Origin: Bacteroidaceae bacterium
GTDB taxonomy: Bacteria; Bacteroidota; Bacteroidia; Bacteroidales; Bacteroidaceae
Direction: 5' to 3'
NCBI GenBank assembly: GCA_017650105.1
Contig: JAGCFO010000026.1
Location: forward strand, 62,001 to 126,000
Length of the DNA: 64,000 nt
Under the pieces are notes generated by a model. The model worked only from the letters and a program-made list of their open reading frames with translations. It was not told the DNA's origin and ran no database searches. Both the position numbers and the translations under genes were made by a program. Positions 8,578 to 16,555 of the stretch are shown piece by piece (position 1 is the stretch's first letter; each line of letters opens with the position of its first letter).

Positions 8578-9486
8578 ATGTCAAGAACAAATTTTGATAC
8601 CTTATTGGAGGCAAGTTGCCACTTCGGTCACCTCAAGCGTAAATGGAATCCCGCTATGGCTCCCTACATCTTTATGGAGCGCAATGGCATTCATATTATT
8701 GACCTCCACAAGACAGTGGCTATGGTAGATACAGCCGCTGACGCTCTGAAACAGATTGCAAAGTCTGGTAAGAGAATCCTCTTTGTTGCTACTAAGAAAC
8801 AGGCTAAAGAAGTGCTCGCCGAGAAGGCAAGTGCTGTCGGCATGCCCTACGTTACGGAGCGTTGGCCGGGCGGTATGCTCACCAACTTCCCCACATTCCG
8901 TAAGGCTGTGAAGAAAATGAGCACCATTGACAAACTGACCGAAGACGGAACCTTCAAGAATCTGTCCAAGCGTGAGCTTCTGCAGATTTCCCGTCAGCGC
9001 GAGAAGTTGGAGAAGAACCTTGGTTCTATCGCCGACCTTACCCGTCTGCCGTCCGCACTGTTTGTTGTCGACGTATTGAAAGAGAAGATTGCCGTTCACG
9101 AGGCTAACCGTCTGGGAATCCCCGTATTCGGTATCGTTGATACTAACTCTGATCCTTCCAACATCGACTTCGTTATCCCCGCCAACGATGATTCAACGAA
9201 ATCCATCGAGGTGATTCTCGACGCATGCTGCGCAGCTATCGCCGAAGGCTTGGAGGAGCGCAAGATCGAAAAGCTCGACTCCGCTGAGAACGAAAGTGAG
9301 GAAGAGTCAAGCGAGGAGAAAGAAGCTGCCCGCCGCGAACGTCCTCGTCGTGAGCGCACCCGTCGTGCACGTATTGAGAAACCCGCAGAAGAGCCTAAGG
9401 CTGAAACTGTAGAAGAAGCTCCAGAAGTAACTGAGGCTCCCGCTGAACCTGCTGTGGAGACACCTGCAGAAGAAGCTGCTGAATAA
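8578..9486 (+). CDS. rpsB: 30S ribosomal protein S2 (uS2) with long charged tail
   Basis: Residues 1-225 form a standard uS2: LLEASCHFGHLKRKWNPAM at the N-terminus, ITKKQ-like ATKKQAKEVL, ERWPGGMLTNFPT, and the AVHEANRLGIPVFGIVDTNSDP segment. Residues about 226-302 are an extra tail, first acidic and Arg-rich (RRERPRRERTRRAR), then Glu/Ala/Pro-rich, making the protein longer than the roughly 240-260 residues usual elsewhere. Extended S2 tails occur in this phylum, and the tail may contribute to mRNA or S1 contacts (inference). It forms a pair with tsf 29 bases downstream, the classic rpsB-tsf order. Confidence 0.97.
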   Translation: MSRTNFDTLLEASCHFGHLKRKWNPAMAPYIFMERNGIHIIDLHKTVAMVDTAADALKQIAKSGKRILFVATKKQAKEVLAEKASAVGMPYVTERWPGGMLTNFPTFRKAVKKMSTIDKLTEDGTFKNLSKRELLQISRQREKLEKNLGSIADLTRLPSALFVVDVLKEKIAVHEANRLGIPVFGIVDTNSDPSNIDFVIPANDDSTKSIEVILDACCAAIAEGLEERKIEKLDSAENESEEESSEEKEAARRERPRRERTRRARIEKPAEEPKAETVEEAPEVTEAPAEPAVETPAEEAAE

Positions 9487-9515
9487 TTTAATCTTTAATT
9501 CAACATTCAACAACA

Positions 9516-10514
9516 ATGGCTGTAAGTATTGCAGATATTCAGAAGCTCCGCAAAATGTCAGGAGCTGGTCTGGCAGATTGTAAGAAAGCCCTCGAAGAGG
9601 CAGGAAGTGATTTCGACAAGGCAATGGAACTCATCCGTAAGCGTGGTCAGGCTATTGCTGCAAAGCGTTCCGACCGTGACGCTTCCGAAGGTTGTGTCCT
9701 CGTTAAGGTTGACGGCAATTTCGGCGCTATCATCGCTCTGAAGTGCGAAACCGACTTCGTTGCTTCCAATGCAGATTTTATCAAGCTCGCTCAAGAAATT
9801 CTTGATGCTGCTGTTGCTGCACGTTGCAAGACTCTTGAAGAGGTTAACGCCCTTCCTATGGGCAACGGCACGATTGCTGAAGCAGTAACTGCTCGTAGTG
9901 GTGTTACGGGTGAGAAGATGGAACTTGACGGTTATATGACTCTCGAGGCACCTGCTCTTGCCAGCTATAACCACATGAACAAGAACTTCCTTTGCACTCT
10001 GGTTGCCTTCAACAAGGAGATGGACGATCCTGCTGTAGGACATGAGGTAGCAATGCAGGTTGCTGCTATGAATCCCGTCGCTGTCGACGAGGCTTCTGTT
10101 CCCCAGGAGGTAAAAGACCGCGAAATGACTGTCGCTGTCGAGAAGACCAAGTTGGAGCAGTGCCAGAAGGCAGTTGAAGCCGCTCTTCGCAAGGCTGGTT
10201 ACAACCTTTACATTGCAGAGAACGAGGAGCACATCAACGAAGGAATTATGAAGCATGAGATTACCGAAGCTCAGGCCGATGACATCCGTCGCATCAAGAC
10301 AGAAGTGTTTGAGCAGAAAGCCGCAAATCTTCCCGCACAGATGGTAGAAAACATCGCCAAGGGTCGTATGGCTAAGTTCTACAAAGAGAACTGCCTGCTG
10401 AATCAGGATTTCATCCAGGATGACTTCAAGGGTACTGTTGCTGAGTTCTTGAAGAATGCAGACAAAGAACTGTCTGTTTGCTGCTTCAAGCGTTTCAGCC
10501 TTCGCGCCGAATAA
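9516..10514 (+). CDS. tsf: Elongation factor Ts
   Basis: A 332-residue EF-Ts, the nucleotide exchange factor for EF-Tu. The N-terminal UBA-like domain (KLRKMSGAGLADCKKALEEA) and the TDFVA exchange motif (KCETDFVASN, around residue 80) are present. The length exceeds the roughly 280 residues of E. coli EF-Ts, as is usual in Bacteroidetes, because of expanded core subdomains. Its codon bias is high and it ends at a strong terminator. Confidence 0.97.
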   Translation: MAVSIADIQKLRKMSGAGLADCKKALEEAGSDFDKAMELIRKRGQAIAAKRSDRDASEGCVLVKVDGNFGAIIALKCETDFVASNADFIKLAQEILDAAVAARCKTLEEVNALPMGNGTIAEAVTARSGVTGEKMELDGYMTLEAPALASYNHMNKNFLCTLVAFNKEMDDPAVGHEVAMQVAAMNPVAVDEASVPQEVKDREMTVAVEKTKLEQCQKAVEAALRKAGYNLYIAENEEHINEGIMKHEITEAQADDIRRIKTEVFEQKAANLPAQMVENIAKGRMAKFYKENCLLNQDFIQDDFKGTVAEFLKNADKELSVCCFKRFSLRAE

Positions 10515-10535
10515 TCCTGTTCCTTGTTTGGCTAA

Positions 10536-10567
10536 GGGTCGTTTCAACAGAAACGGCCCTTTTTTTT
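10536..10567 (+). terminator. Intrinsic terminator after tsf
   Basis: GGGTCGTTTC pairs with GAAACGGCCC (one G-T pair) around a 4-base loop and is followed by eight T residues. Confidence 0.92.
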
Positions 10568-10574
10568 CGTATTG

Positions 10575-10606
10575 TTTGTTTTTTTTATAGTAAAACACTA
10601 CCTTTG
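10575..10606 (+). promoter_or_regulatory. Promoter of collagen-like lipoprotein gene
   Basis: TTTG (10575-10578), a 20-base spacer, then TACCTTTG (10599-10606). The start codon lies 25 bases downstream of the -7 box. Confidence 0.78.
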
Positions 10607-10630
10607 TACGATTTTGTAAAAAATAAAAAT

Positions 10631-12994
10631 ATGAAAAGAAATCTCCGAATTCTTTGCAGCATCTTGACCGTTTTTCTGACGGCATCTACTCTTTTTTCGT
10701 GTTACGACGACACAGAGTTACGTGAAAACATTAGCGGGCTTGATAGGCGTGTATCAGCACTCGAGGAACAGTGTGTCAAGGCCAATGCGGATATTGTTGC
10801 AATACAGACCATACTTAATGCTTTGCAGAATAAAGTATATGTGCAGTCAGTAAAGGGCACCACAACGGGTTATGTCATTACTTTCACCGACGGAACACAA
10901 GCCATCATTTCCGATGGTGCCAAGGGCGAGGATGGTAAGGACGGCGAAGACGGAGCGAATGGACATACTCCAGTCGTCAATGTAAGCCAATACTCCGATG
11001 GCCTCTGGTATTGGACTGTCGATGGAGAATGGCTTCTCGATGCCAATGGAAACAAACTGCGTGCTAATGGCATCGATGGTGCACAGGGACCGCAGGGTGA
11101 ACAGGGCGAGCAGGGTCCTCAGGGCGAACAAGGTGAGCAGGGTCCTCAGGGCGAACAGGGCGAGCAAGGTCCTCAGGGCGAGCAAGGCGAGCCTGGGCTC
11201 AATGCTATTGCGCCCCAGCTGGAGATTCGCGAAGATGGCTTCTGGTATCTCTCCGTTGACGGTGGTGAGAATTGGGAGCAGCTGAGCAAGGCGAAAGGTG
11301 AAGACGGCAAAGACGGCGATTCTTTCTTCAAATCAGTTGATGTAGAGTCAAGTTCCGATTATGTTATCTTCACTCTTGCCAACGGAACTGTTTTCCAGAT
11401 TCCTACCTGGAGTGCTTTCGAGGCACTCAAAGAGTCGTGTGAGAAACTGAACGTAACGGTTCAGTCCCTTCAGGTTGTTGTTGAGAATCTTCGCGATAGT
11501 ATCTGTGTCACCCACATGGATTCACTTTACGAGGACGGCGTTGTCATCGGATATAAGCTTACCTATGCCAACTATCATGTAGTCACTCTCTACAATGGCA
11601 AGGATGGCTCCGATGGTAAAGATGGTGTGGACGGAACGAACGGCATCGATGGAAAGGACGGCTACGTGCCTGTCATCGGCGTTCGTGATTCTTTGGGGGT
11701 TTATTATTGGACTATCGACGGTGAGTGGCTCCTCGATGCCGATTCTTGTATGGTGAAGGCCCAAGGTCTCGATGGCAAGGATGGTAAGGATGGTGCAAGT
11801 GGCGATGCTATCGTCATCGTGCCTAAGTTCAAGATAGAGGAAGACTATTGGTATGTCTCCTACGACAATGAAGAGACATGGGAGAAGCTGGGACTCGCCA
11901 TCGGTTCTCAGGGATTGTCAGGAGCCGACGGAATGTCTGCCTACGAAGTTGCCGTTGCCAATGGCTTTAACGGCACTGAAGAGCAGTGGCTTGCATCGTT
12001 GAAGGGAGCAAAGGGCGACAAAGGAAACAAGGGTGATAAGGGCGACTCCTTCTTCAAGTCGGTAACGGCTACTGATGATAATATCACTATGGTACTTTCT
12101 GATGGAACCACCATTCAGATTCCTTTGTTCAAGACTCTCTCCATTGCGCTCAGCCAGCAGTCCAACATCTCGGTTTATCCTTCCGAAACCGTCACGGTTA
12201 GCTATACGGTAACAGCCAGCGGAAACAACGTGAAAGTGAGCGCTGCAAGTTCAAATGGCTGGATTGTTTCCCTCAACAAGACGTCAGCCAAGGCAGGAAC
12301 CATCTCCATGAAGGCTCCCTATCCGTACGTCAATGCAGAGATTCTTGTCTTTGCCAGCGGTTATGGGCAGACGGTAATGGAAATCATCACCTTCAAGGAG
12401 GAAGCCGATGCGTATGTCGATCTCGGCTTGCCAAGCAAGACTCTCTGGGCTACGCATAACGTGGGTGCCACCAAGCCTGAGGGCTACGGCAAATATTTCT
12501 CGTGGGGAGAAACGACTGACAAAACGACGTACAACTGGGCTTCTTACAGATTATGCAAGAATGGACAGTACGATCAGTTAACGAAGTATTGTACCTCTAC
12601 CACCTATGGAACCGTCGATGGCCTCTTCACGCTCGAGTCTGTCGATGATGCCGTTAGCGTAAGCGAAGGACGTCTCTGGCGTATGCCTACGAGAGCCGAT
12701 TGGACCGAGTTGCTCAACAACTGTTCTTTCTCATGGACAACTCAAAAGGGAGTTAACGGCTACCTTGTTACCAGCCGGTCAAACGGTAAAACGATGTTCC
12801 TCCCAGCAGCCGGCTCTTACAACCGTGATGGATTGAGAAATCAGGGAGGTTTCACTTCCTACTGGTCCTCCTCCCTCTATTCAAATACTCCTTACCAAGC
12901 TTATCGTTTTGATATGGACCCAACTACAAAGACTGTTACGAACAACGATCGTTCCTTCGGATACAACGTTCGTGGCGTGTTTGTTGCAGAGTAA
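10631..12994 (+). CDS. Collagen-like lipoprotein with PL29-type N-terminus and FISUMP-like C-terminus
   Basis: A 787-residue surface lipoprotein. The start is the ATG at 10631 after the promoter; longer upstream readings run into tsf. Residues 1-24 are a lipoprotein signal (TLFSC, Cys24). Two copies of the PL29-type N-terminal unit follow, each with a short coiled coil, a VITF or LTYA strand segment, Gly-X-Y repeats and a YWTVDGEWLLD or YWTIDGEWLLD block. Residues 153-188 are four GPQGEQGEQ-type 9-mers. A GADGMSAYEVAVANGFNG segment, known from phage fibres and collagen-like proteins, lies near residue 435. The last 190 residues (from YVDLGLPSKTLWATHNVGAT) match the Fibrobacter-type major paralogous domain frequent in Prevotella and Bacteroides. 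An adhesive role is inferred; substrate unknown. Confidence 0.88.
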   Translation: MKRNLRILCSILTVFLTASTLFSCYDDTELRENISGLDRRVSALEEQCVKANADIVAIQTILNALQNKVYVQSVKGTTTGYVITFTDGTQAIISDGAKGEDGKDGEDGANGHTPVVNVSQYSDGLWYWTVDGEWLLDANGNKLRANGIDGAQGPQGEQGEQGPQGEQGEQGPQGEQGEQGPQGEQGEPGLNAIAPQLEIREDGFWYLSVDGGENWEQLSKAKGEDGKDGDSFFKSVDVESSSDYVIFTLANGTVFQIPTWSAFEALKESCEKLNVTVQSLQVVVENLRDSICVTHMDSLYEDGVVIGYKLTYANYHVVTLYNGKDGSDGKDGVDGTNGIDGKDGYVPVIGVRDSLGVYYWTIDGEWLLDADSCMVKAQGLDGKDGKDGASGDAIVIVPKFKIEEDYWYVSYDNEETWEKLGLAIGSQGLSGADGMSAYEVAVANGFNGTEEQWLASLKGAKGDKGNKGDKGDSFFKSVTATDDNITMVLSDGTTIQIPLFKTLSIALSQQSNISVYPSETVTVSYTVTASGNNVKVSAASSNGWIVSLNKTSAKAGTISMKAPYPYVNAEILVFASGYGQTVMEIITFKEEADAYVDLGLPSKTLWATHNVGATKPEGYGKYFSWGETTDKTTYNWASYRLCKNGQYDQLTKYCTSTTYGTVDGLFTLESVDDAVSVSEGRLWRMPTRADWTELLNNCSFSWTTQKGVNGYLVTSRSNGKTMFLPAAGSYNRDGLRNQGGFTSYWSSSLYSNTPYQAYRFDMDPTTKTVTNNDRSFGYNVRGVFVAE
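11087..11194 (+). repeat. 27-base tandem repeat in the collagen-like region, 4 copies
   Basis: Four in-frame units of 27 bases encode GPQGEQGEQ three times and GPQGEQGEP once. Units differ mainly at third positions, so copy number could change by slippage or recombination without a frameshift. Confidence 0.9.
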
Positions 12995-13379
12995 TTCATT
13001 CCATTCCATAGTCCCTTCTTCGGAGCCGACACGTCTGCTGTCGGCTCCGATGGTTTTCTCCCCTTGTAGGGAAAAGTACGCTGGGGAGATACACCTCGTA
13101 AAGTAACAACGTGTGACGCGAAACAAATGTGACGGGGAGTCTTTCCGAAGAGAGAGCCTGAATAGAGAAGAACAACCGTCGCTTCTACAGCGAGAAAAGG
13201 AAACTATGAAAGAAGGTGGAAAGAAACCTCCGTTTTCACTTGCAGGAACGGAACTTTTTTCATATCTTTGCATTGTGTGAGAAAAGGAAAAACGGCCTTG
13301 AAGTGGAAAAGTTACCGAGCGGAAGACGAAAAACGGAGACTTTGAAGCACGCGAGTCCCCGTGAAAGACAGAACGGAAC
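12995..13379. other. Gene-free spacer after the collagen-like gene
   Basis: It contains a GC-rich hairpin (13021-13049), then about 200 bases in which I see no gene, then a promoter-like TATCTTTG at 13263-13270. It ends at the composition break where the AT-rich toxin-tip remnant begins. Confidence 0.5.
13021..13049 (+). terminator. Terminator-like hairpin of the collagen-like gene
   Basis: CGGAGCCGAC pairs with GTCGGCTCCG; the following T run is broken (TGGTTTTC), so it is weaker than others in the window. Confidence 0.65.
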
Positions 13380-13527
13380 GAAAACAACCATTATTGGAGG
13401 AGATGGCAAAGTATATCAATACTTAATAATTCCAGGCACAATTAACAATAGATATGGCCAATATGAGTTCATAAAGAACTCAGAAGGAGTAATCACACAT
13501 AGATTTTTTAATCCATTAAAACAATAA
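13380..13527 (+). pseudogene. C-terminal remnant of a polymorphic toxin (Rhs/CdiA-type tip)
   Basis: The last 47 or so codons of the frame ending at 13527 encode a segment with VYQYLIIPGTINNRYGQYEF and ITHRFFNP. This resembles the extreme C-termini of Rhs-family toxins (G-x-NG-x-x-G-x-[FY]E[FW]I, then VTHRxFxP). The in-frame sequence upstream (13216-13379) has a different base composition and no homology I recognise, and no in-frame ATG follows the nearby promoter-like box. I read it as the 3' scrap of a toxin tip left beside its immunity gene (inference). The family assignment is from memory of the motif. Confidence 0.55.
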
Positions 13528-13531
13528 AACA

Positions 13532-13942
13532 ATGTTACCCGATAAGATTTATAATTTTCTTTCAGAATATGGTATAGATATCTCTGAATCACACGGGGCG
13601 TTTCAATTATACGACAGACGTTTAGAGGAGGACCCTTCTATCAGATACAATCTTAAAGAGTATCCTTCATATTATTGGTGTCTCGACAACACACACATAT
13701 ACGATTTCATCGCATTGTGTTATGAAGAAAAAACACCTATAATAGGTATTCAAATTATCGTAAAGAAAAAAGGGGATTATAATTTGTCGTGGGATGTTTG
13801 GTGTTATGAAAGAAAAGATGGTGAAAACATTGACAGTTATCTGATGAATTCTATAAAAGGGGCAGTTGAATATACCAAATACTTTATCAGGAAAAAAGAC
13901 CGGTTTTTTGAATTTACTTTAGACTTAGACGATCTGGAATAA
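13532..13942 (+). CDS. Hypothetical acidic protein, candidate orphan immunity protein
   Basis: A 136-residue cytoplasmic protein without signal peptide or membrane segment, starting 4 bases after the toxin-tip remnant. It is acidic with many aromatic residues (for example YPSYYWCLDNTHIYDF) and ends in DLDDLE. I do not recognise a named family. Size, AT-rich composition unlike the housekeeping genes around it, and position directly behind a toxin-tip remnant are what immunity genes of polymorphic toxins look like. The function is inferred from context only. Confidence 0.6.
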   Translation: MLPDKIYNFLSEYGIDISESHGAFQLYDRRLEEDPSIRYNLKEYPSYYWCLDNTHIYDFIALCYEEKTPIIGIQIIVKKKGDYNLSWDVWCYERKDGENIDSYLMNSIKGAVEYTKYFIRKKDRFFEFTLDLDDLE

Positions 13943-14225
13943 TTCAAAGGAGTTTTTGGGTTGAACTCTGAATTATGAATTCATTTCACCATGTCGTACG
14001 ATGCCCTCACGGCTAACACCAGCGGCCAGAACGTGCAAATTAAGTAACCAAAAGGCACATAATAGGAGGCCAAGACGAAAGATTTAGCCCCAGTAAACAA
14101 TGTACAGAAAAAAAGTAAACCTTAAGTGAATCCCTGCCTCCTCTCTTCCTCCCTTTTCATCGGGGGCTGTAAAAAGTGCATAGATAAAACCTCGAAGAAG
14201 AATATGAGAGACTTTTTTGTTGCAC

Positions 14226-14257
14226 CAACACGTTGGGAAAGGTGTCCCAACGTGTTG
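14226..14257. repeat. Perfect 13-bp inverted repeat
   Basis: CAACACGTTGGGA (14226-14238) and TCCCAACGTGTTG (14245-14257) with a 6-base loop. No T run on either strand, so it is not a standard terminator. Confidence 0.85.
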
Positions 14258-14344
14258 CAAAAAGCATTTCGGAGTTCAAAACGGCGGTTTTTGGAAACTG
14301 ATTCGTCACGTCTTTTCTTGATTCACACGGAAATCGCAGATTTT

Positions 14345-14374
14345 ATTTCCATCACCTCCGTTGGAGGTGGAAAT
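14345..14374. repeat. Intergenic hairpin
   Basis: ATTTCC-ATC-ACCTCC pairs with GGAGGT-GGAAAT around GTT with a small bulge, and flanking CAGATTT/AAATCTG can extend the stem. No T run. Confidence 0.7.
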
Positions 14375-14550
14375 CTGAGAAAAATCTGATTCAAAAATCT
14401 GGAAAAAACATTTTCCTTTGAGGGAAGGGTATTCAATGTCTTTTTATCGAACACGGATTGCTCGGATGCCTTCGGATATATGCCAAATAATCAGATATGA
14501 ACAAAAACATTGAAAGCCTTTTCGAGAGCCGGATATGTTAGGAGAAAAAA

Positions 14551-14636
14551 GAATTATGAAGAAGGGAAAAAATTTTTTGGAGAACACATATCGCGCGCTG
14601 GAGAACACATATCGCGATATGAAGAAAGAATAATTC
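14551..14636 (+). repeat. Modular intergenic repeat, copy 3 (best preserved)
   Basis: Bounded by a perfect 7-bp inverted repeat, GAATTAT (14551-14557) and ATAATTC (14630-14636). Inside: GAAGAAGGGAAAAAATTTTT, GGAGAACACATATCGCG, CGCTGGAGAACACATATCGCG and ATATGAAGAAAG. Confidence 0.85.
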
Positions 14637-14758
14637 TTTTTACTCAAAGAAACTTGCTTTATGGAGAAGCGTGAATCTATTGTTAAACTCCTCGCCGCTA
14701 AAGTTAAACAATAATTTCGTAGAGTAAAAAAAGGCTGCCTTGCGGCACTATAAAAGAA

Positions 14759-14786
14759 TAGGGAGAGGAACGATGTCCTCTCCCTA
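14759..14786 (-). terminator. Terminator of the TPR gene cluster
   Basis: TAGGGAGAGGA and TCCTCTCCCTA are perfect complements; on the minus strand the stem is followed by TTCTTTTA. Confidence 0.8.
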
Positions 14787-14814
14787 TATGATGATGTGAT
14801 GAGAATGCTGATGC

Positions 14815-16542
14815 TTATTCGCAATAGTGCTTGAGAAGGTTTTCGGCGTTCTCGTCTCCCAAGCTGATGGCCTTCTCTAAATAGGTTCGTGCCTTTGCCT
14901 TGTCTCCCTTGACAGCAAAGCAATAGCCTATCATGCGATTGCAGTCGGGGTCTTCGGGATAGGTGACAATCAGCTCTTTCAGTATGGCGAAAGCGTCGTC
15001 AACACGGTTGACACGGATGTTGAGAGTGGCTTTCTCCAGCTGATAAGCGGGCTGGGGGTTAATCTCGATGGCCCTGTCGATGTCGTCGAGCGCCTGCTGA
15101 TACATGCGTGCCGATGTCTCGACCTGCTCGCGTATGTAATAGAACTGATCTGTTGCTGAGGCTCCGAAGATTTCTTCATAGAGGTTTAGGTCGGCTACTG
15201 CATTCCGGTACATCCCATTCCGGGCTTTGAGCAGGGCACGCTGATAAATGTACGGCGCACTTTGGAACGTGTGTTTCCCGTCCATCATTGCCGAGGAAGG
15301 GGAGGCCTTCATGACAGCGCTATCCATGAGTGCTACGATGTATGCGATGCTGTCGCCTGCCTGCTCGCTGGCAACGGCTGCATTGTAGTAGGACTCTTCG
15401 TTTCCTTCGTCGGAATGGCAGACGGCAAGGTAGGCATCCCGAGACTCGGCGTACTGTTTGTTGATGAAAAGGATTTCGCCCAAGTGACGATAGTAGGCTG
15501 GGAGAGGACGTATGGCAATAGCCTGACGGACATTGTCGATGGCTTTATCCATGTTCCAATCGTCGGAAACGGCTGTGGAATCAAGTTGAAGGGATGTGGC
15601 GGTTTGCTTGCTTATTTCAAAGTAGACTTCATCTTTGTTCTGGGCAACGGCGAGCGCCTTATCATAGTCCTGCATGGCAAGGGAGACGCCCTCTTTCCCC
15701 TGTTGCTCCAGGTTGAGCTTGGCGCGGCTCGCATATCCCTCGTATTCCTCGGGGAACTGCTCGATGAACGACTCAACGACCCGACGATAGTCTTCTTTGT
15801 CCTTCTGGCTGGCAGCAACAAACAGATACACTTTGGCTTGCTCCACATCTTCGGGCATAGCCTTGGGGAAGACAAGCTGCTGATAGGAGGGCTCGTTGAG
15901 GGTGAGAGCCTGGATGCGAAGAGATGCGCCGTAGCGGGCATCGATGGCATACAGGATGCTATCGCCTGTCTCGGTGGGTTGCATGACGGCAACGAGGCGT
16001 CCTTCGCTGTCGACCAAACCTCTTCCTGCCAAGTCAGCTACGGCAGGCTCGCCCGCAAGGGTGTAATAGCTGTGTCCGTTAGTGGATTCCACACGACGTA
16101 CGCTGAGCCACGTGCCGATCTCTTTCTGTGCCGTAGAAGAGGGGAGGAGGTAGAGTTGTTCCCCTTCGCCGGCAGTAATGGAATCGACGGGAAGAGAATG
16201 CCACTTCTTGTCGGGAGCGACAGTGAGGCGTATGATGTTGTAAAGTTCGTTTGCTCCCGTAACCTTGTTGAGAGGACGCGAGATGCCAGCCGCATCGATG
16301 GCGACGGCAGATGTGGCATTTCGGAAGAGTTCGTAGCTTGTCAGAACCTCGCCCTTCTCTCCAATAAAAATCCCTTGCCCGCTCTGAAGAAGAGAGCCTT
16401 GGGCATCGTAGGTGAGGACGGCACAGGTGGCTTTGTGGGCTTCCTTGAGAGGCTTTGAGATTTTGTTTGCAGCCTGAGTGCCAAGACACAGGGCGGCGCA
16501 GCAAAGAGTGAGAAGGAGGTATCTCGAACGGGAATTAGTCAT
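14815..16542 (-). CDS. Exported degenerate trypsin-like protease / TPR protein
   Basis: 575 residues from the ATG at 16542, chosen because a signal peptide (MTNSRSRYLLLTLCCAALCL...TQA) begins there; longer readings add an unlikely extension into rlmB. Residues about 30-235 have the layout of a trypsin-fold domain (GQGIFIGEKGEVLTSYELF, then LAGRGLVDSEGRLVAV). The strand before the usual catalytic His has no His, and the usual GxSGGP is replaced by GRGLVDS, so it should be inactive. Residues about 255-575 are TPR repeats. It is probably a periplasmic or surface scaffold (inference). It is the last gene of the dnaN-recN-rlmB cluster, 13 bases after rlmB. Confidence 0.75.
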   Translation of the reverse strand: MTNSRSRYLLLTLCCAALCLGTQAANKISKPLKEAHKATCAVLTYDAQGSLLQSGQGIFIGEKGEVLTSYELFRNATSAVAIDAAGISRPLNKVTGANELYNIIRLTVAPDKKWHSLPVDSITAGEGEQLYLLPSSTAQKEIGTWLSVRRVESTNGHSYYTLAGEPAVADLAGRGLVDSEGRLVAVMQPTETGDSILYAIDARYGASLRIQALTLNEPSYQQLVFPKAMPEDVEQAKVYLFVAASQKDKEDYRRVVESFIEQFPEEYEGYASRAKLNLEQQGKEGVSLAMQDYDKALAVAQNKDEVYFEISKQTATSLQLDSTAVSDDWNMDKAIDNVRQAIAIRPLPAYYRHLGEILFINKQYAESRDAYLAVCHSDEGNEESYYNAAVASEQAGDSIAYIVALMDSAVMKASPSSAMMDGKHTFQSAPYIYQRALLKARNGMYRNAVADLNLYEEIFGASATDQFYYIREQVETSARMYQQALDDIDRAIEINPQPAYQLEKATLNIRVNRVDDAFAILKELIVTYPEDPDCNRMIGYCFAVKGDKAKARTYLEKAISLGDENAENLLKHYCE

Positions 16543-16555
16543 AGTGGGTTTGTTC

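Larger units (their letters stand above)
13943..14814. other. 870-base gene-free region with strong hairpins and a repeat copy
   Basis: Contents in order: a short frame at 13991-14047 (MSYDALTANTSGQNVQIK) that could be a remnant but is too short to call; a perfect 13-bp inverted repeat (14226-14257); a second hairpin (14345-14374); copy 3 of the modular repeat (14551-14636); and the terminator of the minus-strand TPR gene (14759-14786). The ORFs at 14126-14389 and 14444-14923 have no support. Confidence 0.6.

Noticed and set aside
11087..11194. CRISPR-like tandem repeat
   Set aside because: The 27-base units are contiguous, in frame and coding for Gly-X-Y residues.
13216..13379. N-terminal half of the ORF ending at 13527 as a real gene
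   Set aside because: Composition differs from the toxin-tip part, no homology is recognised and the only promoter-like box lies inside it, downstream of the putative start.
14126..14389. 87-codon ORF
   Set aside because: It runs through the two hairpins and has neither promoter nor homology.
15262..16458. 398-codon plus-strand ORF
   Set aside because: Antisense to the pseudo-protease/TPR gene, which has a signal peptide, TPR repeats and operon context.
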